NCBI GenBank assembly: GCA_947169835.1 | Contig: CAMVRH010000063.1 | Coordinates: forward strand, 1-5,839 | Direction: 5' to 3' | Length of the DNA: 5,839 nucleotides | From: an uncultured Lachnospira sp. | GTDB lineage: Bacteria; Bacillota; Clostridia; Lachnospirales; Lachnospiraceae | Part shown: positions 1 through 5,524 of the stretch, piece after piece | How positions within the stretch are numbered: the first letter of the stretch is position 1 | How the letters are laid out: the number at the start of each line of letters is the position of its first letter | The notes under the pieces: model-generated | What the model was told of the DNA's origin: nothing | The model's input: only the letters and a program-made list of their open reading frames with translations | The model's database searches: none | Translations under genes and position numbers: made by a program

Positions 1-1
1 G

Positions 2-568
2 GCTAAGGCTAAAGGAATTGAGTATATCAACCTCTTTGCTGTGGACAACGTATGCCAGAGAATGGTTGATCCATTGTTTGTCGGTGCAATGTTAGATGGC
101 GGATATGTGTCTGCGTCAAAGGTTGTATCTAAGGCAGCGCCTGAAGAAAAGGTAGGTGTGCTTTGTCTAGAAGATGGAAAGCCATCTATTGTTGAGTACT
201 ATGAATTGACAGAAGAAATGAGATATGAGACTTTGCCTGATGGCAGTCTTGCATATAAAGATGGAGTAATTCTAAATTATTTATTCTCAATTAAGGCATT
301 AGAAGAGAATATGAACAACAATTTAGTTACTCACGTAGTTAAGAAAAAGATTGAGTGCTTAGATGAGAATGGAAATGCTAAAAAGCCAGAGACTGAGAAT
401 GGTTATAAGTTTGAGACTTTGGTTTTAGATATGATCCACGATATGGATAACTGCTTGGCTTACGAAGTGGTAAGAGAAAAAGAGTTTGCGCCTATCAAAA
501 ATAAGACTGGTGTTGATTCTGTGGATACAGCAAAAGAACTACTTAAGAAAAATGGAGTTGAATTATAA
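2..568 (+). CDS. UDPGP-family UTP--sugar-1-phosphate uridylyltransferase, C-terminal part (5' end outside window)
   Basis: This is the last 188 codons of a gene whose start lies left of the window; the frame is open from base 2. The family transfers UMP from UTP to a sugar 1-phosphate, releasing pyrophosphate and giving a UDP-sugar in the cytoplasm. The fragment carries the family's typical blocks: YINLFAVDN at residues 8-16 followed by DPLFVGAML, with the VDN aspartate near the active site; VGVLCLEDGKPSIVEYYEL; an HVVKKK block near residues 111-116 that usually holds a phosphate-binding lysine; and YEVVREKEFAPIKN near residues 154-167. These resemble eukaryotic-type UDP-N-acetylglucosamine pyrophosphorylases (UAP1-like) more than GalU or GlmU. 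Whether the substrate is glucose 1-phosphate or N-acetylglucosamine 1-phosphate cannot be decided here. The stop codon touches the argS start directly, implying one transcript. A GTG at 41 is not the real start, because conserved family sequence lies upstream of it. Confidence 0.9.
   Translation, partial: AKAKGIEYINLFAVDNVCQRMVDPLFVGAMLDGGYVSASKVVSKAAPEEKVGVLCLEDGKPSIVEYYELTEEMRYETLPDGSLAYKDGVILNYLFSIKALEENMNNNLVTHVVKKKIECLDENGNAKKPETENGYKFETLVLDMIHDMDNCLAYEVVREKEFAPIKNKTGVDSVDTAKELLKKNGVEL
554..557 (+). promoter_or_regulatory. Ribosome binding site of argS
   Basis: A GGAG lies inside the last codons of the upstream pyrophosphorylase gene, 11 bases before the argS ATG. The spacing is a little long. 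Because the upstream stop TAA abuts the ATG, ribosomes finishing the first gene could restart on argS, so translational coupling is likely. Confidence 0.55.
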
Positions 569-2329
569 ATGAAAAAGGTACTTGAGTTAATAACTGAAGA
601 GTTTAAGAAAGCGTTTGAGGAAAAGGGCTATGATGAATCACTAGCGATAGTTGGTGTTTCTAACAGACCCGACCTTTGCGAGTTCCAGTGTAACGGAGCA
701 ATGGCTGGCGCCAAAAAATATGGTAAAGCACCTATAGCTATTGCAGAAGATATAGTGGACTTCGTCAAAGACAACGAAATGTTTTCTAAAGTGGAAGCCA
801 TTAATCCTGGCTTTATTAATATTGACTTAAACAACGAGTTTGTTGCTAACTATTTAAATGATTTGGACAAAGAAGATAACTTTGGCGTAGAAAAGCAAGA
901 CAAGACTATTATTGTGGACTACGGCGGAGCAAACGTTGCTAAGCCTTTGCACGTTGGACATTTGCGTTCGGCTGTTATTGGCGAGAGCATTAAGCGTATA
1001 AAGAAGTATATGGGCAACAACGTGATAGGTGATGTTCATCTAGGAGACTGGGGTCTTCAGATGGGTCTTATCATTATGGAATTAAAGAGTAGAAAACCTG
1101 ACCTTCCATACTTTGACGAGGACTTTGACGGTGAATATCCTGACTCAGCTCCATTTGATATTTCAGAGTTAGAAGATATTTATCCTGCGGCCAGTGCAAA
1201 GGCAGCAGAGGATGAGGAGTTTAAAGAGGCAGCTGGAGAGGCTACCAGAAAACTTCAGGATGGTTACAAGCCATATCGTGCTATTTGGAATCATATAATG
1301 GATGTGTCACTAGCAGATCTTAAGAAAAACTATGACAGATTAGATACACACTTTGACCTTTGGAAAGGTGAGAGTGATGCAAATCCATATATTGAAGATT
1401 TGATTCAGGAATTAGTGGACAAAGGACTCGCCTTTGAGAGTGAGGGCGCTTTGGTAGTTGATATAAAAGAAGATGGGGATAAGAAAGAGTATCCACCATG
1501 TATCGTAAGAAAGTCTGACGGAGCAGCACTTTATGCCACATCAGATTTAGGAACTATTATTGAGCGTGAAAAGTTATATGAGCCTGATGAATATATTTAC
1601 ATTACAGATAAGCGTCAGGAACTTCACTTTACACAAGTGTTTAGAGTGGCAAAGAAGGCTGGATTTGTAACAGAGGACCGCGATATGAACTTTATCGGAT
1701 TTGGTACAGTGAACGGCAAAGACGGCAAACCTTTCAAGACTCGTGACGGCGGTGTTTATCGTCTAGAGTATTTGATTGATGATATAAACGAAGCAGTTTA
1801 CAACAAGATGAAAGAGAATAAGTCCTTGGACGATGCAGAGGCTAAGAAAGTTTCTGAAATAGTTGGGCTGGCTGCGCTTAAGTATGGTGATCTATCAAAC
1901 CAGGCAAATAAAGATTATATATTTGACCTTGAGAAGTTCGCTTCATTTGAAGGAAACACAGGACCATACATTCTATACACAATAGTTCGTATTAAATCAA
2001 TTCTTGAGAAATACAAAGCAGAAGGTGGAAGTGTAGATGGACTTGAGATTAAAGCTAGCGACAATGAAACACAAAACAAACTAATGCTAGAGATTTCTAA
2101 GGTTAATGAAGTGATAGAGTCAGCTGCTGAAGAACTTGCACCTCATAGAATCTGTCAGTATATTTATGAATTATCAAATGTGTTTAACAGTTTTTATCAC
2201 AACACTAAGATATTGGCAGAAGAGGATGAAGAAAAGAAGAAGGGCTATATTGCTTTGCTCCAACTCACAAAGAAAGTGCTAGAGACTGGAATTGATTTAC
2301 TTGGATTTAGTGCACCAGATAAAATGTAA
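569..2329 (+). CDS. argS: Arginyl-tRNA synthetase (EC 6.1.1.19)
   Basis: This cytoplasmic class Ia enzyme attaches arginine to tRNA-Arg using ATP. The 586 residues are a full-length size for the family. Residues about 1-85 form the ArgRS-specific N-terminal tRNA-binding domain (NRPDLCEFQCNGAMAGAKKYG). The Rossmann catalytic core follows, with the HIGH-type signature ANVAKPLHVGHLRS at 121-134 (HVGH at 128-131), GDVHLGDWGLQMG at 154-166, and ATSDLGTI at 323-330. In place of a canonical KMSKS loop it has PFKTRDGG at 388-395, a substitution usual in many bacterial ArgRS enzymes. The DALR-type helical anticodon-binding domain begins around FEGNTGPYILYT and runs to the C-terminus. The ATG is supported by alignment of the N-terminal domain and by exact abutment with the upstream stop. 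No T-box leader is present just upstream, so any such control would lie before the pyrophosphorylase gene. Transcription should end at the hairpin at 2334-2361. Confidence 0.97.
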   Translation: MKKVLELITEEFKKAFEEKGYDESLAIVGVSNRPDLCEFQCNGAMAGAKKYGKAPIAIAEDIVDFVKDNEMFSKVEAINPGFINIDLNNEFVANYLNDLDKEDNFGVEKQDKTIIVDYGGANVAKPLHVGHLRSAVIGESIKRIKKYMGNNVIGDVHLGDWGLQMGLIIMELKSRKPDLPYFDEDFDGEYPDSAPFDISELEDIYPAASAKAAEDEEFKEAAGEATRKLQDGYKPYRAIWNHIMDVSLADLKKNYDRLDTHFDLWKGESDANPYIEDLIQELVDKGLAFESEGALVVDIKEDGDKKEYPPCIVRKSDGAALYATSDLGTIIEREKLYEPDEYIYITDKRQELHFTQVFRVAKKAGFVTEDRDMNFIGFGTVNGKDGKPFKTRDGGVYRLEYLIDDINEAVYNKMKENKSLDDAEAKKVSEIVGLAALKYGDLSNQANKDYIFDLEKFASFEGNTGPYILYTIVRIKSILEKYKAEGGSVDGLEIKASDNETQNKLMLEISKVNEVIESAAEELAPHRICQYIYELSNVFNSFYHNTKILAEEDEEKKKGYIALLQLTKKVLETGIDLLGFSAPDKM

Positions 2330-2333
2330 ATAA

Positions 2334-2367
2334 AAATGGATTCGCTTTGGCGAATCCATTTATTTTT
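2334..2367 (+). terminator. Intrinsic terminator of argS (hairpin 1)
   Basis: Bases 2334-2345 (AAATGGATTCGC) pair perfectly with 2350-2361 around the four-base loop TTTG, giving a 12-bp stem. The 3' arm ends in TTT and is followed by ATTTTT, making a U-rich tail. It starts 4 bases after the argS stop codon. The A-run before the stem means it could also act on the opposite strand as a second barrier to transcripts of the convergent gene. Confidence 0.85.
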
Positions 2368-2372
2368 GCATT

Positions 2373-2400
2373 AAAAAAGGATTCCGATTGGAATCCTTTT
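2373..2400 (-). terminator. Intrinsic terminator of the small membrane-protein gene (hairpin 2)
   Basis: Bases 2375-2385 (AAAAGGATTCC) pair perfectly with 2390-2400 (GGAATCCTTTT) around the loop GATT, an 11-bp stem. Read on the minus strand it begins 7 bases after the stop of the small gene and ends in a run of six U residues (A-run 2373-2378), the classic form. On the plus strand the TTTT followed by ATTATTTTTA makes it a plausible backup for argS read-through, so it is probably bidirectional. Confidence 0.85.
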
Positions 2401-2407
2401 ATTATTT

Positions 2408-2764
2408 TTATTTCTTAGCTGACTTTTTAGTAGTTGGTACCTTCTTTGAAACTGCTGGTGTCTGCTGTTGTTTTTCAGGCTTAGCAGTAGTGTACTGTAC
2501 GTTAGGGTCTGTAGCTTGGATAAGTACCTGTCTCATACTTTGAATTTCTTCGCTTGAATATGATCTAGGCTCTGTAGGTGGAGTATAACATCCAGTTTGT
2601 TTTGCAACAGATATTCCAAGATATCCTAATATTAAAAGTACAACGATAGCTGTTAAAGCATAAGGTACAATTTTCTTTAATTTAGCTAAAACTTTGTTCT
2701 TTTTTTGTGGATTTTTGCGGTTTTGTTTCTGTTGTTTATATTTGTCAACTTTTGCCTGACTCAT
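2408..2764 (-). CDS. Small lysine-rich single-pass membrane protein, function unknown
   Basis: I do not recognise this 118-residue protein. Residues 1-32 are very basic and glutamine/lysine/asparagine rich (KYKQQKQNRKNPQKKNK). One hydrophobic helix spans about 33-54 (IVPYALTAIVVLLILGYLGISVA). A roughly 64-residue tail follows, with TPPTEPRSYSSEE, a short possible helix around 70-84, and a lysine/threonine/proline-rich end (KKVPTTKKSAKK). By the positive-inside rule the N-terminus should be cytoplasmic and the tail outside, where its basic end could touch acidic wall polymers; that is inference. Evidence that the gene is real: a GAGAGG binding site 8 bases before the ATG, a near-consensus promoter upstream, and its own terminator after the stop. 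It stands alone, divergent from the HAD operon. Low-complexity basic tails evolve fast, so homology searches may give little. Confidence 0.85.
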   Translation of the reverse strand: MSQAKVDKYKQQKQNRKNPQKKNKVLAKLKKIVPYALTAIVVLLILGYLGISVAKQTGCYTPPTEPRSYSSEEIQSMRQVLIQATDPNVQYTTAKPEKQQQTPAVSKKVPTTKKSAKK

Positions 2765-2772
2765 TGTTTTTA

Positions 2773-2778
2773 CCTCTC
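2773..2778 (-). promoter_or_regulatory. Ribosome binding site of the small membrane-protein gene
   Basis: On the minus strand GAGAGG is followed by 8 bases (TAAAAACA) and then the ATG at 2764. This is good Shine-Dalgarno pairing at normal spacing and fixes the start of the 118-residue protein. Confidence 0.8.
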
Positions 2779-2799
2779 AATAATAAAAAATCTTTTAAT

Positions 2800-2828
2800 A
2801 TTATAAAACAAACTCAACTGTAAAACAA
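2800..2828 (-). promoter_or_regulatory. Sigma-A-type promoter of the small membrane-protein gene
   Basis: Read on the minus strand, a -35 box TTGTTT (2828-2823) is followed by exactly 17 bases and a perfect -10 box TATAAT (2805-2800). Transcription would start near 2793, leaving a leader of about 30 bases that contains the GAGAGG site. The -35 box lies against the plus-strand promoter of the HAD operon. Confidence 0.75.
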
Positions 2829-2847
2829 GAACTAATTATGTTATACT
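2819..2847 (+). promoter_or_regulatory. Extended -10 promoter of the HAD-CPBP-glycosyltransferase operon
   Basis: A -10 box TATACT at 2842-2847 is preceded by TG at 2839-2840, giving the extended -10 form TGnTATACT. The matching -35 position (TGTAAA, 2819-2824, 17-base spacing) is weak, which extended -10 promoters tolerate. Predicted transcription start is near 2854, about 26 bases before the TTG start. The weak -35 position overlaps the -35 box of the divergent promoter by two bases. Confidence 0.6.
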
Positions 2848-2861
2848 GAAATGCGAGAATT

Positions 2862-2868
2862 AAAGGAG
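2862..2868 (+). promoter_or_regulatory. Ribosome binding site that sets the TTG start of the HAD gene
   Basis: AAAGGAG is a strong Shine-Dalgarno match 11 bases upstream of TTG at 2880. An in-frame TAA at 2871-2873 excludes any earlier start, and the next in-frame ATG lies after the catalytic DxDGT motif, so the TTG is effectively forced. Confidence 0.85.
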
Positions 2869-2879
2869 ATTAAAGGCAT

Positions 2880-3533
2880 TTGAGCAAGTATAATTATATA
2901 ATTTTTGACTTGGATGGAACGCTAAGCGACTCCAAAGAAGGCATCACGAAAAGTGTGCAGTATGCCTTGAAAAAAGTTGGAATAATAGAAGAAAATTTAG
3001 AAGATTTAGAACATTTCGTAGGACCACCTATGTTGGAATCATACATAAACAATTATGGCATGTCTAAGGATAAGGCTCTAGAGACACTAGGTTATTATAG
3101 GGAGAGATATGTTCCTATAGGTTTGTATGAAACTAAAGCATACCCTGGTGTTAAGGAAATACTAGAGGCTGTAAAACAATCAGGTGCCAAAATAGGTATG
3201 GCTACATCTAAACCAGAGGGCATGGCTATAGAGGTGGCTAAATATTTAGAAATAATTGACTATTTTGACAATATTTGTGGAGCTGATTTACACGGCCCCG
3301 TACAAACAAAATCCGATGTGCTAAACAAACTGTTTAATACAACAGACTTCGTCAAAGAACAATCTGTTCTAGTGGGAGACACTAAATATGATATGGAAGG
3401 AGCCAATGAGGTGGGTATTGACTCTGTTGGAGTTTCCTGGGGTACAGGCACAGAAGAAGAAATGAAAGAATATGGCGCTAAAGAAGTGTTTGATGATTAT
3501 AAATCTTTGATTGATTATTTACTAGGAGAGTGA
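2880..3533 (+). CDS. HAD-superfamily phosphatase, 5'-nucleotidase / phosphoglycolate phosphatase-like
   Basis: A soluble cytoplasmic phosphohydrolase of 217 residues, a usual length for the Gph/PpaX-like branch of the HAD superfamily. All four catalytic motifs are present: motif I FDLDGTLSDS with nucleophile D10 and acid/base D12; motif II ATSKPE with T109; motif III lysine K144 in QTKSD; and motif IV VGDTKYD with D167 and D171, which hold magnesium. A four-helix cap domain occupies about residues 18-85 (KEGITKSVQYALKKVG, then VGPPMLESY). The KEGITKSVQYAL and FVGPP blocks and the ATSKPE motif recall the subgroup that includes Pseudomonas PA0065-type 5'-nucleotidases, so a nucleoside monophosphate or phosphoglycolate-like substrate is possible; exact substrate is unknown. 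It starts with TTG and is first in a three-gene operon, ending one base before the CPBP gene. Confidence 0.92.
   Translation: MSKYNYIIFDLDGTLSDSKEGITKSVQYALKKVGIIEENLEDLEHFVGPPMLESYINNYGMSKDKALETLGYYRERYVPIGLYETKAYPGVKEILEAVKQSGAKIGMATSKPEGMAIEVAKYLEIIDYFDNICGADLHGPVQTKSDVLNKLFNTTDFVKEQSVLVGDTKYDMEGANEVGIDSVGVSWGTGTEEEMKEYGAKEVFDDYKSLIDYLLGE
3524..3528 (+). promoter_or_regulatory. Ribosome binding site that sets the GTG start of the CPBP gene
   Basis: AGGAG lies in the last codons of the HAD gene, 6 bases before GTG at 3535. The HAD stop TGA (3531-3533) is separated from this GTG by a single base, so the two genes are probably translationally coupled. Confidence 0.8.
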
Positions 3534-3534
3534 A

Positions 3535-4410
3535 GTGAAGAATAGAGAAAAAGTTACAATTGGACATTTGTGGGGAGCTTTCTATCCAGTGCTTATGTAT
3601 TTAGGCATTACTGTGGTAGCGGGCATCATTTTGACATCTATTGCTATTTTCCAAGGACAAATCACCATTGAAAACAAAACAGTAGATTTTGGAAATATTG
3701 AAAATGACTTTAGTTTAATGATGACTTTCTTTGGCGGAATAATGACAATTCCGCTACTTATTCTAATAAAGCATCTTGATATTAAGAAACAAAGAATGAT
3801 AGGAGCATATGGATATAAATCTGTATTTTTTGCAAAGTACTTGTTTATCATTCCATTTGCAATTGCATTTATGTATGCAGCCAATATGGTTGTTGTTATC
3901 TTAGAAACACTTATACCTAGCATTGCACATTCCTTTGACGAAACCGCTCAGGTTATATACGGTTCGAGCATTGGAATGCAGATTGCCACAGCAGTTATTG
4001 TTGGTCCGATAGTGGAAGAATTGATCTTTAGAGGATTGATGTATATAAGACTTAAAAGAATGTTTGGCGCAGGTATTTCGGCTCTAGTGACAGGGCTTGT
4101 GTTTGGACTGTTCCATATGAATATTTCTCAGGGCATTTATGCGTTTATATTTAGTTATGGCGCAATATTTGTCTACGAAAGATATAAGAATATTTGTGCA
4201 CCAGTACTATTTCATATGTCGGCGAATGCTATTTCAGTACTTGTAACTTTTATATATAAAGATTATAATACTTCAGCAGGAAGCAATACTTCTAGCTTGA
4301 GCACATCAAGCGAGTGGGTGGGTGCTTTATCTGTATTTTTTATAAGCATACTAATCAGTGGATTGTTTGCGCTATGTATGAAAAAGTGGGTACAACCACA
4401 ACCTAAATAA
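3535..4410 (+). CDS. CPBP family intramembrane glutamic-type metalloprotease (CAAX protease / Abi type)
   Basis: A 291-residue polytopic membrane protein with the complete CPBP (Rce1-like, PF02517) active site. Motif 1 is EELIFR (E161, E162, R166), motif 2 is FGLFH (F190, H194) and motif 3 is HMSAN (H227, N231). In this family the glutamates and histidines form the catalytic centre inside the membrane. Hydrophobic segments appear at about 16-39, 60-79, 97-127, 146-171, 178-196, 199-215, 220-241 and 262-282. A serine/threonine-rich stretch (245-259) forms a loop before the last helix. Bacterial members have varied roles, including bacteriocin self-immunity, peptide maturation and regulated membrane proteolysis, and many are orphans. 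No bacteriocin or peptide-precursor gene is seen nearby, so the substrate is unknown. The GTG start is chosen because of the AGGAG 6 bases upstream and because the next ATG (codon 21) would cut the first helix. Confidence 0.92.
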   Translation: MKNREKVTIGHLWGAFYPVLMYLGITVVAGIILTSIAIFQGQITIENKTVDFGNIENDFSLMMTFFGGIMTIPLLILIKHLDIKKQRMIGAYGYKSVFFAKYLFIIPFAIAFMYAANMVVVILETLIPSIAHSFDETAQVIYGSSIGMQIATAVIVGPIVEELIFRGLMYIRLKRMFGAGISALVTGLVFGLFHMNISQGIYAFIFSYGAIFVYERYKNICAPVLFHMSANAISVLVTFIYKDYNTSAGSNTSSLSTSSEWVGALSVFFISILISGLFALCMKKWVQPQPK

Positions 4411-4416
4411 AGGAAG
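4411..4416 (+). promoter_or_regulatory. Ribosome binding site of the glycosyltransferase gene
   Basis: AGGAAG sits 6 bases before the ATG at 4423, in the 12-base gap after the CPBP stop. There is no room for a separate promoter or terminator in this gap, which supports cotranscription. Confidence 0.75.
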
Positions 4417-4422
4417 ATTAAT

Positions 4423-5436
4423 ATGAAATTACTAACGGTAGCAATACCATGTTACAATTCAGAAGATTATATGGAGAAGAGCATTAGAAGTGCTCTTAAT
4501 GGTGGTGAAAAAGTAGAAGTGTTGATCATTGATGATGGTTCAACAGATTCAACATTGGAAATCGCAAAAAAATATGAGAAGAAATTTCCTAGCATAGTTA
4601 AGGTTATTCATAAAGAAAACGGCGGACACGGAGATGCTGTTAATTCTGGTATTAAAAATGCTACAGGAATTTACTTTAAGGTTTTAGATAGTGATGATGT
4701 ACTTGGTAAAAAAGCTATGACCAAAGTTCTCAATTTCTTGGAGAAAGCAGTTGAAACTGATATGGACATAGATATGGTCATTACAAACTTTATGTATGAC
4801 AAGCAGGGCGTTAAGCGCAAGAAGGTTATGAAGTATAAATCAGCTATGCCTGTGGAAAAAGTCATCACTTGGGATGATGTAAAGTTTGGACAGACACAGT
4901 ATCTTTTGATGCACTCTGTTATGTATAGAACAGCGGTGCTAAGAGCATCTAGTCTTGAACTTCCAAAGCATACATTCTATGTAGATAATATTTATGTATT
5001 TACACCATTACCATATGTTAATAAGATTTATTACTTAGATGTTGTATTCTATAAATATTACATTGGTAGAGATGATCAGTCAGTTAATGAGTCAGTAATG
5101 ATTAAGAGACTTGATCAGCAGTACCGTGTAACAAAGATTATGCTAGATGATTACTGTGCTATGCATATCACAAATGATAAACTAGACAAAGTTTTGGTTC
5201 ATTACTTCGATATGATGATGTGTGTATCCACAATAATGTCTATAAGAGAGGGCTCAAAACTACGCCTCAAAGACAAAGAAGAACTATGGGAGCACTTACA
5301 ACTTAAAAACCCAGAACTATATAAGAAGGTTAGAAAATCAGTTTTAGGTAGATCTATGAACTTGCCAGGAAAGTATGGAAGAAAGACTTCAGAGTTCTTG
5401 TACAAAGTAGTTCAAAAGATTTTTGGATTTAATTAA
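4423..5436 (+). CDS. Family 2 glycosyltransferase (GT-A fold)
   Basis: This 337-residue protein moves a sugar from a nucleotide-sugar donor to an acceptor, by an inverting mechanism as is normal for family GT2. The N-terminal GT-A domain is clear: VAIPCYNSEDYMEKSI at 6-21, IIDDGSTDST at 35-44 with D37 and D38 in the nucleotide-binding site, ENGGHGDAVNSGI at 65-77, and the metal-binding DxD-type motif LDSDD at 88-92. D188 in FYVDN is a candidate for the catalytic base region. The remainder, about 200-337, is helical and basic (GRSMNLPGKYGRKTS) and contains no clear transmembrane helix, so the protein is cytoplasmic or peripherally membrane-bound. Donor and acceptor cannot be told from sequence. 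Wall polysaccharide, teichoic acid or glycolipid synthesis is plausible from its CPBP and PAP2 neighbours, by inference. It is the last gene of the operon, ended by the hairpin at 5456-5507. Confidence 0.93.
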   Translation: MKLLTVAIPCYNSEDYMEKSIRSALNGGEKVEVLIIDDGSTDSTLEIAKKYEKKFPSIVKVIHKENGGHGDAVNSGIKNATGIYFKVLDSDDVLGKKAMTKVLNFLEKAVETDMDIDMVITNFMYDKQGVKRKKVMKYKSAMPVEKVITWDDVKFGQTQYLLMHSVMYRTAVLRASSLELPKHTFYVDNIYVFTPLPYVNKIYYLDVVFYKYYIGRDDQSVNESVMIKRLDQQYRVTKIMLDDYCAMHITNDKLDKVLVHYFDMMMCVSTIMSIREGSKLRLKDKEELWEHLQLKNPELYKKVRKSVLGRSMNLPGKYGRKTSEFLYKVVQKIFGFN

Positions 5437-5455
5437 AAACTCTATAAACTTATAT

Positions 5456-5507
5456 AAAAAACATTGCCAATGCAAATAACAGAAATTTGCGTATGGCAAT
5501 GTTTTTT
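5456..5507. terminator. Bidirectional intrinsic terminator between the glycosyltransferase and PAP2 genes
   Basis: Bases 5456-5469 (AAAAAACATTGCCA) pair perfectly with 5494-5507 (TGGCAATGTTTTTT). The stem continues inward, 5470-5477 with 5485-5492, with one bulged A at 5493 and one G-U pair, closing on a seven-base loop (5478-5484). The total is about 22 bp, with A and T runs of six on the two sides. The symmetric runs let it stop transcription from both convergent genes; it starts 19 bases after the glycosyltransferase stop and ends 17 bases before the PAP2 stop. Confidence 0.88.
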
Positions 5508-5524
5508 ATTATATAATTTTATTG

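Noticed and set aside
628..1541. Open frames of 61-73 codons on the minus strand inside argS (628-834, 854-1039, 1320-1541)
   Set aside because: They are fully antisense to a well-conserved synthetase, have no recognisable domain, and I see no ribosome binding site or promoter that would support them.
569..2329. Loss of the KMSKS motif in ArgRS as a sign of a degenerate enzyme
   Set aside because: Many bacterial ArgRS enzymes naturally lack canonical KMSKS and carry FKTR-type loops. The rest of the active site is intact.
2408..2764. Lipoprotein signal in the small membrane protein, because of a cysteine at residue 59
   Set aside because: The residues before the cysteine (KQTGC) do not form a lipobox, and a lysine separates it from the hydrophobic helix.
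3582..3923. A 113-codon hydrophobic minus-strand frame opposite the CPBP gene
   Set aside because: Its hydrophobic character is the mirror of codons for membrane helices on the real strand. The sense strand has all three catalytic motifs, a good start and a good binding site.
3535..4410. CPBP 'Abi' protein as part of a phage defence or bacteriocin immunity system
   Set aside because: No toxin, bacteriocin precursor, ABC exporter, nuclease or other defence gene is present. The family name alone is not evidence for that role.
3260..5405. Other short minus-strand frames at 3260-3451, 4671-4868 and 5202-5405
   Set aside because: They lie opposite conserved HAD and glycosyltransferase coding sequence and have no independent support.
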